A DNA stretch of 64,000 nucleotides, from the NCBI GenBank assembly GCA_964023275.1, contig OZ029916.1:31115087-31179086 (forward strand), written 5' to 3'. The DNA is from Norana najaformis. Lineage: Eukaryota > Annelida > Clitellata > Crassiclitellata > Hormogastridae. The notes beneath the pieces were generated by a model, which ran no database searches, was not told the DNA's origin, and saw nothing but the letters and a program-made list of their open reading frames with translations. Numbering within the stretch: the first letter of the stretch is position 1; each line of letters begins with the position of its first letter. The translations under genes were made by a program, and so were the position numbers. This document shows positions 14,200 to 26,220 of this stretch, one piece after another.

Positions 14200-16400
14200 C
14201 TAACGGCCCGCAGTAGTCCCCATGTATTGTGGTGAGGAAGACCTTCGGAGTCGGATGGCAGGGCCAGCCGACCGGGAATCGAATCCAGCCAGACGAAGGG
14301 AAAACAGGTTCTTCCGGCCTTCAAGGCACATCACGAGTTACCCCTAGGGGAAGAGAACGTAGTAGTATTAGTATTAGTAGTAGTAGTGGTAGTAGTAGTA
14401 GTAGTAGAAGAAGAATGAGAAGATGGTGATGATGATGACAACGACGACGATCATGATCACCAGAAGAAGAAGGAGAAATTAAGAGAAAGAGATAAGCAAC
14501 CCAAATATATAAATATGTGTATATATATGTATGTATATATATATATATATATAGAATAAGCTGGATCTAGATACCTACGACTGTCAGAGAATGGAGCCGT
14601 AGTTTGACTGATGATATCAATGATCGTTTTGGGATCTTAAATCCAATAGATATAATCAATTGATGGCTTTTACCCTCTAACCCACCGTTCTTCTTCCCGC
14701 AGATATTCTGCCCCTGTCGAGCTGTTCCGTCAATTGCCCTTCTAAATCACCCTGTCTCCACAATGCACCCATTTCGCCCACTAAATTCACCGGTTGCATT
14801 CTTCCGGCTCATCTTCTGAAGCCCGACTGATATATGACCAAGAGCTCTTGTGATCCTGTGCGCGTAAAAAAGCACTCAGATGTCCCCGGGGCCTAACAAA
14901 CTCGGCGTACTCTTCAACCGTGTGAGCTGCGGCTGTTTTTCTCAATCGCCAGGCGGCCAGCCGACCAAGCGACCCATAGACTGAGAAATCTATGAATGTT
15001 TTTTAGGACGCACAGTAAATAATAGACATGGACTGGGTGAAGAGAAGTTGGCCAACTAGGCCATCCGTCAGCTTCAAGAGGGTCAGCTCATTGGAACAAA
15101 TGCGCAACATGAATATTGAAACAGCTCCTTCGTAATTCCTTCCCGGTTGGCAGCTGGAAAAGCAGAAAAACCGCATTAAACGGGAATAAATGAGCTTTCT
15201 GCTATCAACTAGTGCCACTAGTCTTGTCACTTTTGAAATGATGTAGGGGCATCGCTCGGCCACAGGGAGTGCAGCAAATTAAGCGATCTTTCCAGGTTAG
15301 ATAAGTTAAGGTAAGGTAAAGATAAGGTAAGGTATTCTATGGCATCGTATCATAGGATAAGGCAAGGTTAACTTAAGGTAATGCAAGTTAAAGCATGGTA
15401 AGGGAAAGTAAGTTAGGTTAGGTTGAATCAAATTAATAATCGTTCATTGACTTACCAACAACAACATTAAATTAATGCAATATCGCAAGATTCAAATGCA
15501 AAGAGGTCAGTGAGTCAATGAGGCAACCGAAAAGGGCAGACGGACCCGCGTAGGGCTCGGCTGGCTTATTATTTGAGGTGACTATACGAGTTGATCTAAT
15601 TTTATTTCTTAGCAGCATTATGTGAAGATTGTAAAAAATTCACTGCAAAAAACACTGCCATAAACCAAATGTTCATTATCGAAGCGGTCCAATAAAAACG
15701 CATTATAACTGATAGCATATATAATAGTACATACTGATCCGATCATTTTTCAAGTTGAGCTTGAATTGACTAAATGTTGATATATCTGTTCAATCGGTGG
15801 GACTATTATTCCATAAAGAATGGCCACAACAGCTGATAGAACATCCTTGGTTCATATGACATCACTACGATGATGCTCCAGTGTTATAATCATGCACAGC
15901 AATGCCCATGTAAAAAAGTCATCGAAGTTACAAGGCAGCATTATTAGATGCTACCGAGACATGAACAAACTAATTTGAAATTTGTTTCTATCTTGTAACC
16001 ATAATAATTGTACTAAACATTTTAAATTCCGAGTCATTGCTGGTTGGTAGACCAGTGCAAATTGAAAATAATTCGGAGGACATGTTTTTGTGGAATTACC
16101 TATCCTTTCAGACGAAAAGGACAATTTGATCCCATGAAACATTGCAGTATGAGAATTAATTAAACACCAAGGAAAATAATTAAACTTTTAAGAGTAACCT
16201 AAGGCAAGTGATGACCAATTTAAGGTAAAATACTAATATTTTTCCAGCTTTTTGTAACTTAATTAATGTGCTTTCTCCAAGTCACTGCTGGTCCGGGTAT
16301 ACTAATCAGAACTAAGGTGGTGTAACTTGAGCAATCATTCTGTCATCCGTAGTAATCCTGTAGTCACATTCACGGAAGGGTTGCGCTGTGAGTGAAAGGG
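14200..16400. other. Unassigned stretch
   Basis: Holds AGT/GAT microsatellite (14360-14450), a TATATG run (14505-14553) and a degenerate GGTAAG patch (15298-15425). An 86-codon minus-strand frame (15003-15263) lacks recognisable motifs. Nothing gene-like is supported. Confidence 0.4.
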
Positions 16401-16419
16401 AATGAAATTGATCTTATCA

Positions 16420-17285
16420 GCTTTGAGGAATAATTTGTCTATTCACTGTTGACTCTTTCAAAAGAGGAAACCATAGATTTCCTGAATTAAAGGTGTTAGC
16501 ATCATCAGCAAACAATTTGAAATGAAATATGTTAGACAAGATTGATAGTCTTTTGCATATATCAGAAAGAGCAGTGACCCAAAATTACAGCTATATGCTT
16601 TCTGCTGGACAAGACGCCTCAAAAGAAACATATTGCTGTATATTCTTGAGGTATTCAGAGAACCAGCGGTGATCAATGCCTTTACCACCATAATGTTTAA
16701 GTTTCTGAATTTTGTGAACCACCGTGTCAAAAGGAATATTCCTAACGAGAATTCCTTTTGTCTAAGGAGCCATAAATTTTGCACTGCACATCCAGTAATG
16801 CCATAAACGTGGATTGATCTTTTTCGAAAACCATATTGGCTTCACGATAATAACATTCATTTAAAATATGTATTTCATTAATCTGTTGTTCATAGTTTTA
16901 TCAAAATATTTTGAACATATGGGAGGACCGAAATAGGCAATTATTTATTTTGTTTTTTCTCCAGATTTATAAAGCAGGATGACATTTGCTATATTTATAT
17001 CTGCTGGATTAATGCCGGTAGAAAAAGAACTGTTGGTAATGCTAACCAGCGAGTGGGCAGCAGCCTGAATTCTAGTGCGGACAATATTAGGGTCAATATC
17101 ATCCGGCAATACACGCATTTGTCCAGCAATATCGATTATCTCCCGATCAATGGTTGCTTGCAGTAAAAACGAAGAAAATAGTGAATTCATTAATAAAATG
17201 TCAAAAACGGTTGCTTTTCTTTTGCACAAGACTTTGGCCAGAGCTTTGCAGCTCTTCAGATTCTGTTGACAATGCTAGTCTCATT
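16420..17285 (-). pseudogene. CR1/Jockey-like LINE reverse transcriptase relic
   Basis: Minus-strand frames keep scattered reverse-transcriptase blocks in the right order. INPADINIANVILLYKSGE (about 16950-17040) matches the 'P..WK.A.V.PL.KSG' entry motif. FDTVVHKI and YGGKGI follow near 16700, then GSLLFLIY-like residues, and FADD-like residues near 16510. Stops and frameshifts separate the blocks, so it is long inactive. Confidence 0.65.
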
Positions 17286-17699
17286 AGAGCCTTTTGAGCG
17301 TTCTTTCAGAAAAATGAAACTTACTAAATCATATTCACGGTCTCCAGTTTCACAAGAGAGACTAGAAAACTTTGCTGTTCTTTCCATGGAGTAGTCGTCC
17401 CATCAATTTCGGTGAACTTCTCAAACACTATGCAGCTATCAAGTGTAGACAAGTTTTGTTTTGAGCTTTTGCTATGTGCCATACTGTTATATCATCGATT
17501 AATGTTAAACATATGACGTTTGTCTAATTTGCCTCTTTTATTAAAATTCAAAATTTCCATTAGGGATGCAATTGCTATCCGTATCTTACGACACTGACTC
17601 AGTACACCCTACGTATGATTGAAAACCATATAAGCAAGAATTTAACCTATATCGGCTTTATGTATGCTTTATGTATAAATTAAATGGAAGAATGAGCCG

Positions 17700-17840
17700 A
17701 CGAATGAGTGAATGAATAGCGGAAATGGGGAAAGAAACAGACAAAAGAACAAATGAGTGAATGAGTGAATGAATGAACGATCAAATGAACGAAAGAACAA
17801 ATGAACGGATAAACGAATGTACACCTGAACGAATAAGCAA
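17700..17840. repeat. GAAT/GAAC tetranucleotide block
   Basis: Degenerate repeats of GAATGAGT and AACGAATG type. Confidence 0.7.
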
Positions 17841-17899
17841 AAGAACGGAGCATAATATACTAAAAAGTAAATAAGATATCCTGTCCTTTCGGTATAACC

Positions 17900-18007
17900 A
17901 AAATGAAGCTCCTTAACGAATCGTCCATTTCAGCCGGAGCTACGGGATTCGAATTCCCGACGCAGTAGTGAAAGCCTCACATCGGTCGACCATTATGCCA
18001 TATTTAT
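17900..18007 (-). repeat. tRNA-derived SINE abutting the gene A tail exon
   Basis: On the minus strand, box A is TGGCATAATGG (18000-17990) and box B is AATTCGAATCC (about 17954-17944), with typical tRNA spacing. The TAA stop of the gene A tail exon (17995-17993) lies inside the box A sequence. The last codons and stop of that exon therefore appear to be donated by this SINE. Confidence 0.6.
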
Positions 18008-18212
18008 ATTCTCGTGATGTGTGGATTTGTTCTCATGGCAACTTATTTCTTCATAGACGACAGTTGAGTCAACGGGTGAAGTTGGATTCGGATGAAGGCC
18101 TACATTGCCTAGTCGTGCGTAATGTTCCTCGCCTGACTGCACCAGAGTGTCTTGTTGTTGAATAACGTAGTTATTCTCACATGATGCCATTCCGACAGTC
18201 TCACGCGGGAGA
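17993..18212 (-). CDS. Gene A candidate exon 4 (cytoplasmic tail)
   Basis: Acceptor GTTGAATTTAG, phase 2, matching the exon 3 donor. 73 codons including the stop. Tyrosines fall in YVIQ, YARL and VVYEEI contexts, and the composition is hydrophilic. The tail contains one ITIM-type VxYxxI. The YARL-to-YEEI spacing (18 residues) is too long for a classical ITAM. Confidence 0.45.
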
Positions 18213-21200
18213 CTAAATTCAACAGATACATCAACATTTAACTTACTATTCATTCACCGCACGGCAAGGGGGTCTATTCGGTAGGCGCCCTAGGTCTGTA
18301 ATTCAACGATTGCGGGTTTGAGCTGCTGAGGGGAAGATGTGTAACGACCCCCAAACAAGTTATTCACGGACACTTGCCTCGCGTCTCAGATCCCTATTCA
18401 ATGACCTTGAGCTCGTGATAAATGCAATAAATAAATAATTAAACAGGCAATAATTGTAATCTGTTTTCTGTAAGTTGATTGATTACCAGCATTTGAGCGT
18501 TAACTTCCTGCATGTGTAATGCTTTCTACTGTATGTATTTTCATATGGCCACAAGTTTTATTTATTTATTCAATTATATTTTTGTATAATTAAGTGCAAA
18601 TTGGGGTGCACAACAGTCTAGTGTTTAGTGTGCTAGACTGTCAACACAGAAGTCGTGGGTTCAAACCACTACCAGGGTAAACAGATGTTTCGAAATTTCT
18701 CTTCCACTTGCGCCCCTTAGCAATCTCAACTATAAAATGAGTACACTGACCACACACTGTCGGTGAGAAGATCAGGTGGCGAGGGAGAGGACTGGCCACC
18801 CTCCCTCATATGCCATGAAAAATGAAGTCGCTAACACTTCATACCCTCATCTGCCTCTCACGGTTAGGTTAATGGTTTACTCTTTTTTTATCATTCCTCT
18901 ATTTCCAAATCGTGCTCGAAATCAATTTAAAAAACATGGCCAGCAATATAATATCAGGCACAATATTTCCAATAGGTTGATGGACACATCCTTAGCCGTT
19001 TCCGCTCAGCCGTGACTCATTTGATAAACAGTATGACCAGTTCCTGATGCGCTAATAAACAGTGTTAGATATGTTATGAGATTGCTAGATTAGACTAATG
19101 GATTTAAGACTGTCAGTACGGCAAATAACTTTGGGTTCCCGAGCAGTTTTTAGTCTGTTAATCAAAGTTTCAGAATTCGCAAGTTCACGACGCCTATTGA
19201 TACGACTGTCTCTCAGTTTTACATGCACACACATACATACTCGCATACATACATGCATGCATGCATACATACATACATAAATACATACTTAAATACATAC
19301 ATACACACATACATGCATGCATACATACATACATGCATAATTACATATTTTGAATCAATCCGCTGGCTACAATCGCCCAGGTTTAAATCGATTAATCAAG
19401 TGATTAAGTGGAACAATTTTTTAGTGAAAGAAAGAAAGAACGACCATTTTCGGTCAAGACGCAGTTATTTAGCCTAGATGTCGGCCAATTAAAAAAAAGA
19501 CAATCGTACACATCTCTGTAAAAAATATGGTTGTTTCTTCGACGTCATAACATAGGCGCCAGTCTGATCAGTCGCTCGATGCAGAGAGTGACGCTGTAGA
19601 CTTGGGTTTGCGCCATTACTGCGTGTTGCAGTTTGATGCTTAAATGCAAGTTATGTTCCCAGTAGTTTGCTTCTTTGCACGAAGGCTTCTCTTAGAAATC
19701 TCTTCTCTTACTGACTATGTTTGAAACTGGTGCTTTCTGCATGAAAGCCACTTAATTGAATTTACGGCGAACGAATAAGCAAAAGAAATGAAGGATAGCA
19801 GAAATGAAAAAGTGAGCGAAAGAACGAAATCTCAAAGAATTAAACCTACTTTTTTCGTCGCAATGTAACGACTATGGCAACAACTATGACGATGATTAGG
19901 AGGGCAGTGCATCCTACGACAACTCCAATCACCAAATAACCTAAAATTTAATGTAACAGGAATAAAATACAGATTACTATGAAAAAGTATCAACTGTCAG
20001 CCGTTGGTATGAGTTCGTTGATCTGCTTCTACGTCGATGCCAATGGAAACCTTCTCCATTCACATGAGCGTCTTTTAAATGCAGACGAATTTATCGTTCT
20101 TGCACAATTTAAGTATCATTATAGTCATTTTTGGTCCTTTGATAGGTAGGGCCTACTTACAAGACGCTATATTCAGTTCCGGATACATACATACATGTAT
20201 ATTCACATATACATCAAATTACCATTGCAATATTACACGCCAAGTCACATCGCATCACAGCACATAAAGCATGTTAGTCCAAACGGATTTTATAAAAGTA
20301 AATTCCGCTAATTTAATCGAATATTTAAAATCTAGATTAAAAATTAGAACTGCCAACGCATTTTGGCGCATGTCTGGTGTCACGTGGATGGCTATTTGCC
20401 TAATTCTGTCACACTTGTTTTTTCGTCTTGCGTAAAATTTCCTTCATTATTCTGTTTGTTCGAACTTCTACTGCGGCTGAGACCGCGTTTCGGTTTTAAG
20501 GGAGTTTTATGCGCTCTGAACGGGTTTCTGTCCCAAGCGATCAATACGTCGCCTCCACGTGACTCCTCTACCAATAAGAGGTGACAGGTTCTCAGTTGGA
20601 CAGTTGACCTGTATGCCTAGATCAACTGGGAAAATCTTGGATTCATTGAGGAAGGGCGAGAAGATTCTTTGGAATGGCATTGACCGTCAACCACGGAGAG
20701 GATCTGCAACCAATCGAATGCCTATCCTGGGCAAACCTGCTGGCTCTAGAGATATCGGGACGCTAAGTCCTCTACCACCTGCGAGAAACTGCTGGACTCT
20801 GAAGCAGCCATAGGTCACTGGCGGCGGACAACATCCTCGATACAATGCGGTCCAGGAACTATGAACATGGATTCAACTATCTACTCTGGATGACAATTCG
20901 TTATTTGGGCTGTGTGTGTGAGAGAGCCACCACTGATGACTTTTCTAGTTATCTGAACATTGCTTGGTAACTGATAAACTTAGTGCTCTCAATGACGTTA
21001 ACATTGTTGAGGTTAGCGTAGAGACAGCCTCCAATAAACTTCTCTTGAAGTAGCACTGAATAAAGTTTTAATTTCACTGTACAATTATAATCTACCTGTA
21101 TCCTGACTATACTCTGCGAATCCTGAGTTCAAAGGCGTTGACGATACAGATTCGACTGTAAATTAAATAATGAAGCAAATATTGTTATTCAATATGCAGG

Positions 21201-22280
21201 CAATGACTTGCAAACTTGTTTCTACCGGTTCTTCACTAAACTGTGAGAAAATAACTCATGAGCAAACTGTCACCTAACCGAAGATGATGATGATGATGAT
21301 GATGAAGAAGAAGATGATGATGAAAAATAAGAAGAAGTAGTAGTAGTAGTAGTAGAAGAAGAAGAAGAAGAAGAAGAAGAAGAAGAAGAAGAAGAAGAAG
21401 AAGAAGAAGAAGAAGAAGAAGAAGAAGAAGAAGAAGAAGAAGAAGAAGAAGAAGAAGAAGAAGAAGAACTGTGTCTTCAGCTAATTCCGATAAGCAGCCA
21501 TGCGCATGAAGTGTTACCTACTTCATTTTCTTATCCTCTGTCTCTGGGTTGGGAGTCTAGTAACCACTAAACTACCTTCTTGACAGATGAAAACTCGCAT
21601 CCATGACGATACAGATGTATGTAGTTTATCATATACGACATAGTGGATGACTTCCATAGCGCAATGATCTTTCAACACTAAGTATTCTAGGTATGCATCG
21701 CACTCTGAATTTTCCAAAAATAACCAACCCGTCTTGTAACTTGTAACGAAAGGACATCCAGTTGCAAAAAGGGCGAAGGAAATAGAACCAACGATCTGTG
21801 GACTAATAATCCAGAAAACTAAATACTAAACCACCTGGGAAGTTAACTAACTGGTTATTATATTGTTTGGCTGTTACCAGTTGATGGTTCGTATCCTGAA
21901 GTCCCAGACCCACTTTCAAGATCTTCATCATCATCGCTTAGATATATTTCATCTCCTCTGAAAACACCACTATGACGAAGGTTGTAGCCACCTACAAGCA
22001 AGGATATAAATCCTAATAATCAGTAAGTCAATTCAGTTGTTCAATCGTTCATTCGTTCGTTTATTCGTTAATTTGTTCAACTGTTAATTAAATCACTTAA
22101 CAATTCCTTCATTCAGTATTTCATTAATTAATTAATTAATTCATTCATTTATGCATTCAGTCATGCATCCATTCAGTGTAACTTACCGCTCGACGCCTGA
22201 TTGACCGTGGCAGTGAGTAGAAGTAACCCTCCGAAGACCAGAGAACAAAGACCGTCGACCAAACGGAAAATCATCTTCAT
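17993..22280 (-). CDS. Gene A: small type I membrane protein, acidic SGSG ectodomain, tyrosine-motif tail
   Basis: Four-exon model on the minus strand: 22280-22187, 21991-21878, 19940-19850, 18212-17993 (phases 1, 1, 2), giving 172 residues. Residues 1-31 are a signal peptide (core LVFGGLLLLTATV). Residues 32-70 are acidic, with a candidate sulfated tyrosine (GDEIYLSDDDED) and a DLESGSGTSG site of the kind that carries glycosaminoglycans in syndecans. Residues 71-96 form one membrane helix, followed by RRK. The predicted tail (100-172) has NNYVIQ, HYARL and VVYEEI. Seen: GT-AG signals, agreeing phases, open frames. Inferred: joining of the tail exon. If the last donor is not used, translation stops at LRRKK (19846), giving 100 residues. 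Close to syndecans in the SGSG region and TM, but the FYA end is missing. Function unknown; a proteoglycan-like signalling receptor is one possibility. Confidence 0.55.
18265..18425 (+). repeat. tRNA-derived SINE within gene A intron 3
   Basis: Head GTCTATTCGGTAGGCGCCC, followed by box B-like GCGGGTTTGAGCTG. The body continues with 'taacgacccccaaacaag' and degenerates into AATAAATAA. Confidence 0.5.
18604..18850 (+). repeat. SINE family S1, full-looking copy
   Basis: tRNA-like head (CAGTCTAGTGTTTAGTGTGC) with box B GGGTTCAAACC. The body contains 'cttgcgccccttagcaa', 'gatcaggtggcgagggag' and 'gaagtcgctaacacttc'. Related copies lie at 24232-24350, 24540-24620, 31630-31880, 39345-39535, 53305-53535 and 63685-63955. 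Confidence 0.8.
19220..19345. repeat. CATA tetranucleotide microsatellite
   Basis: ACATACAT/TGCATGCA units inside gene A intron 3. Confidence 0.85.
19846..19940 (-). CDS. Gene A exon 3 (transmembrane)
   Basis: Acceptor TAAATTTTAG, phase 1. Encodes YLVIGVVVGCTALL and a further I/V-rich stretch, then LRRKK and TAG. A donor AA|GTAGGT overlaps the stop (coding end 19850, phase 2). The same donor-over-stop arrangement occurs at a certain internal exon of the 14-3-3 gene (51251), so splicing onward is credible. Confidence 0.65.
20590..21090 (+). repeat. Interspersed repeat S4 (LINE-tail or SINE-like), copy 1
   Basis: Shares 'tctagttatctga', a central 'atgac..taaca' block and an 'aacttctcttgaa' end with copies at 27365-27725 and 39600-39855. 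The latter two end in the GAAAAGGCGCTA signature. It lies in gene A intron 2. Confidence 0.5.
21280..21470. repeat. GAT, AGT and (GAA)n microsatellite
   Basis: GATGAT, then TAGTAG, then about 115 bp of near-pure GAA (about 21354-21468). It lies within gene A intron 2. Confidence 0.95.
21878..21991 (-). CDS. Gene A exon 2 (acidic ectodomain)
   Basis: The 114-nt exon lies between acceptor TTGCTTGTAG and donor GTAACA, symmetrical phase 1-1. It encodes the DDDEDLESGSG segment. It aligns by eye with gene B exon 2 (DDDD..NDDLSSGSQGY) in acidity, Ser-Gly position and a following Gly-Tyr. Confidence 0.7.
22187..22280 (-). CDS. Gene A exon 1 (signal peptide)
   Basis: Starts at ATG (22280-22278); a second in-frame ATG lies two codons later. 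It encodes 31 residues with a hydrophobic core and small residues before the likely cleavage site. It ends AGC G before a strong donor GTAAGT (22186-22181), phase 1. Confidence 0.7.
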
Positions 22281-22572
22281 CAGTCTGTTCTCTCTAGATG
22301 GGTTTAACCAGAACCACAGTGCAATGACACAACATTAGCTTATCAGCCTCTAGACCTAAACATAATTATTTGTACATACATAAATAATATATATACTATT
22401 CTCAATGCATTTATGGCTGTATTTAAATACGTAGCCTTTGACGTAAGTACATACGTACGTACGCAAGTATGTATGCATGCATGTATGTATGAGCGCATTT
22501 ATGTACGTAGGTAGGTATGCATGTATGCATGCATATAGGCATAGTTGTATCTGTATGTGTCTGTTTTTGAAT

Positions 22573-22575
<3 letters not shown>

Positions 22576-22630
<55 letters not shown>

Positions 22631-22728
22631 GCAGACAGATAGACAGGAATATAACAGATAAGGTTTGAAAAAGAGACAGAGAGAGGGCAGCGAGAGAGAG
22701 TGCGAGAGAGAGATAGAGAGATGGCAGC

Positions 22729-22779
<51 letters not shown>

Positions 22780-22879
22780 CGCGAGAGAGAGGGTCACGGA
22801 GACGAAGAGTTCAGAAAGAGAGGAGAGCAGACACGATACGAAAAGAATAGGTAAGGCCCACGTGAGAGAGAGAGAGAGC

Positions 22880-22947
<68 letters not shown>
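22576..22947. repeat. (GA)n microsatellite cluster
   Basis: Three long GA runs separated by degenerate purine-rich sequence. The ER-repeat and SL-repeat frames are artefacts. Confidence 0.95.
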
Positions 22948-22952
<5 letters not shown>

Positions 22953-24028
22953 AACGAGTGCGTCACATGTATGACAAATAGTTGCAGCTTATTCCAACGT
23001 TCATTTCTCTTGTATAAATATGTGTTCAGGGTCAGCCTCTTTGTGATACCAACTCAATTAGGATTAAGTAGCTCACTCGAATGGCAGTACATCCTGATCG
23101 CTTGCTTCCATGTTCATCCGGGTCAGGGTTTAGTACGAAGAAGCTTATTAAGCCCGAGTCTGATAGGAGTCCTCTTATCAAAGCCCGAAAACTATCGTTT
23201 TTGCCCCAACTCGTATTCTGCCTATAAACACTGTAGTGGCGTTGGTCCAGCATCTCATAGCCCCTTTACATATGGAACAGTGCTTCCCAACCTTTTGCCC
23301 AAGGCCGAACTCTAAAATAATTTTTCATATCTCGAGGAACCCCTATCTCTGAGAATGTTTGCAGGTCAGAATAAGTTGAAAGCGGGAATACAGTTCAACT
23401 ACTGTTATATAGGGGGCCCACGTATATAATTGTCAGCTTGCATTATTAAAAAAATCAAGAATTTTCTTAGAATTCCAATGTCAGCCTGGTTTGGAAACAC
23501 TGATATAGAATCACTTGTGTATGTATGTATGCATATATGTATGTGTATGAATGCGTATGTATCTGTACGTATGTATGTATGCCTATATGTATGTATCATG
23601 TGTGTGTGTCTTCTGTGTTACCTAGTCATGCTGGATCGGCACAGCTTTGAGAGTGGGGGTTGGGGTAGATCCAGTAGGAATTTTTGGGGTTGGTTTAACC
23701 CTATCGCCAGCGATTTTGACACATTCAGAAGGTGATTGAAGCAACTTATTTTGTCTTTTAGGAGCAAGTCTAAGAAATCTGTCGCTTTGGAAATCTAAAT
23801 AATGTACACCATTGAATGTAACATTGAATGCTTTGTTAAAGTAATGCTTGCAAAAGTTTAATTCAAGCTATTCTATTCATTAATCAGTCTCCAAGTGAGC
23901 TCAAAATTAAATTTGAGCAAATGAATAAAGAGATACTAAGTTTAAACTGTAGTATTTTTAGCTAATTAGTTGCTTTTGTTAGGTATTCACAGAAAGCAAG
24001 CAGTTGCCAAACTAACCCGAAACTAACG

Positions 24029-24893
24029 GTCGGAAGTATCATTGGCAGATACAGACATACGTATATATATATATACATACATACATATATATACGTACAT
24101 GTATACATATATATGTACGTACATGTATATATATATGTACATGTATACATATTTCCATGCATACAAACAGTATGGGTCTGGCTTACAAAGTGTTTCTCTT
24201 CAACGCATTTTCTTTTCATCTACTTTTCATTGTCTCGCTATAAAATGAGTGCAATGACCGTACAATGTCGATTACAAGATCAGGTGGTGCGGGAGAGGAC
24301 TAACTGTGCATGCACCCTCATGTGCCGAGGCGGCTGAGGCCAGTCGAAAATGAAGCCAGCTGTCTCGCAGGGTTATTTTAAGGTTATGTCAAAAAAATTG
24401 TCAATGCCAAATTGACGAATAGCTTTAATAAAAGTGAATTCTCGTCTGGTATGCATGTGCATTCGAACACATGATACCCAAGGGTTAAACGTCTAATCGC
24501 CTTTGCACGAGTTATTCTGTCACATGAAAGAAATCAACCAGTTCATATGAACCGTCAACATGAACAATTAGTCCTCTCCCCACCGCCTGATCTTCGAATC
24601 GACATTACGTATTAATCACAGCCCCGCTGCCCACACGATCGCATCGTGTTTCTTCTTTCCTCCACCCACGAGCAGCATCACTGCATCATCCGTTTCATGA
24701 TAATTATCCGCACATTAAATGATGCTGGTCCTACATTTCGGTGTTCAACGGTCGGAAGTATCATTGGCAGATACAGACATACGTATATATATATATATAC
24801 ATACATATATATACGTACATGTATACATATATATGTACGTACATGTATATATATATATGTACATGTATACATATTTCCATGCATACAAACAGT
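24029..24893. repeat. Two about 145-bp direct repeats flanking an inverted SINE pair
   Basis: The segment from ACGGTCGGAAGTATCATTGG to CATGCATACAAACAGTA occurs at about 24028-24172 and again at about 24748-24893, nearly identical. Its centre is TA-rich and self-complementary. Between the copies lie S1 SINE pieces in opposite orientations: plus at 24232-24350 and minus at 24540-24620. Confidence 0.7.
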
Positions 24894-26124
24894 AAATACG
24901 GTAGACGCGATTTACGGGAGTGTTGGGCTTTTAGACATTGAAAGCGTCCTTGTAAACCACGAAGCTACTGGGGTGATAGATGACAATAGATGGGGTAAAG
25001 TTCTGGTTCTATGGGGTAAAGTGTCTGGTTCTAAGTCCCAAGATATATAAATCTACTTTATTTGAAATTAAAAAATATATGAAGACTTAAACTGTATGAG
25101 TATCTGTCCACTGTAGAAGTAAGCTCTCTCTATTTACGTGCATTCTAATGATGTACATAATACTCCTAATAATGTGCACAATATAATATAATGTATATAA
25201 TATTCCTGACAGGTACAACAAGTCCTTTTACTAAAGAATTCCGCACATTTCCGTAACTATCCACAGACATAAGCATCTGAAAAGTTACACTGCATGAAGT
25301 CAACTTGACTATAAAAAATTAGCACAGCAGCATAACGTTTGGACAATTACTGTACTTTGTCATTAGACAATTCTCGTCCCTCCCCCCCCCCCCCCGGTGC
25401 TATCCTGCTATCCGGGTACATATAAAGTTTTGACCTGTACGCTTCAAACAACATCTGTAGAGAGGTTCATTTAAAAGTGCAATATAATTGTGAGGTCATG
25501 TAAAATTGGTAAAAGTGACATATTTATTTATTTATTTATACATCTTAACAGAAACTCGTCAGAAGCGTGGTCTGGGAAGTCGCACGATCTGTCGTCTAAT
25601 GCACAAGGTCGACGAAAGTAACATGTCAACGAGACATCTTTTTACCTGCCAGCTTGTACTGGAACTCTTTTATCAACCCCAACAGGACTGGAGGGCGGAC
25701 AGCTGCTGGAAAGCCTCTAACTGATGGAGGCATGCGATACAGAGCGATTGCCTTACTTCGCTTTGCACACAGTCCAATCTGTGTACATTACATAGCACTT
25801 ATACTTATTGTTACATAAGCTTCCACCTCATAAGAGCAAAGGTAGCGAAGAACAAGAGGAGGACGAGGAGAAGGATGAGGACGAGGACAAGGAGGAGGGA
25901 AAACAGGAGAAGAAGAGGAAGAGCATCCCCTTAGGCCAACCTGAGGGGCAGCCATGGGTCTGAAGCGTAAGTGGCAGAGATTGCTAGAGTGCCCTGATCG
26001 AAAAGAAATTTTTAGATAATGAAATAATTATATTTCTTCCCTAGTGGGTTTTTGAAACCTGAACTGTCGGTTAACTACTAGACTATCTTGCCAAAGTTAT
26101 AAAGGAAATGGCAAAAAATCTTAC

Positions 26125-26220
26125 AGCTTCTCTACGCTGCAAAATCTGTGAGAAACCTTTCTCAGGTATAGTCTGCACGAACTCAGCCGCTGGATTAGTT
26201 TCAGTGCGAGATCGAGTATG
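26125..26220 (-). other. Candidate orphan exon (96 nt)
   Basis: On the minus strand a textbook branch point and acceptor (ACTAACCTTTCAG) precedes 96 nt with no stop in phase 0 (…RSRTETNPAAEFVQTIPE…), followed by donor GTAAGA. Its phase does not match the gene B membrane exon in that frame, so I cannot attach it to a neighbour. It may be chance. Confidence 0.25.

Larger units (their letters stand above)
22300..25480. other. Intergenic stretch upstream of gene A
   Basis: Mostly microsatellite and repeat: ATGT/GTAC block (22440-22560), three (GA)n runs (22576-22629, 22733-22776, 22864-22947), a second ATGT block (23518-23605), the duplicated TA-rich segment with inverted SINE pieces (24029-24893) and a poly-C tract (about 25381-25396). 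No exon is supported. Confidence 0.6.

Noticed and set aside
21523..21717. Minus-strand frame with several tyrosines (YLVL, YDKL) as a possible receptor tail
   Set aside because: It lies between exons 2 and 3 of gene A, overlaps a tRNA-like SINE head (TAGTTTAGTGGTTACTAG) and has no suitable acceptor.
22423..22981. Arginine/glutamate-rich and serine/leucine-rich frames
   Set aside because: (GA)n microsatellite artefacts.
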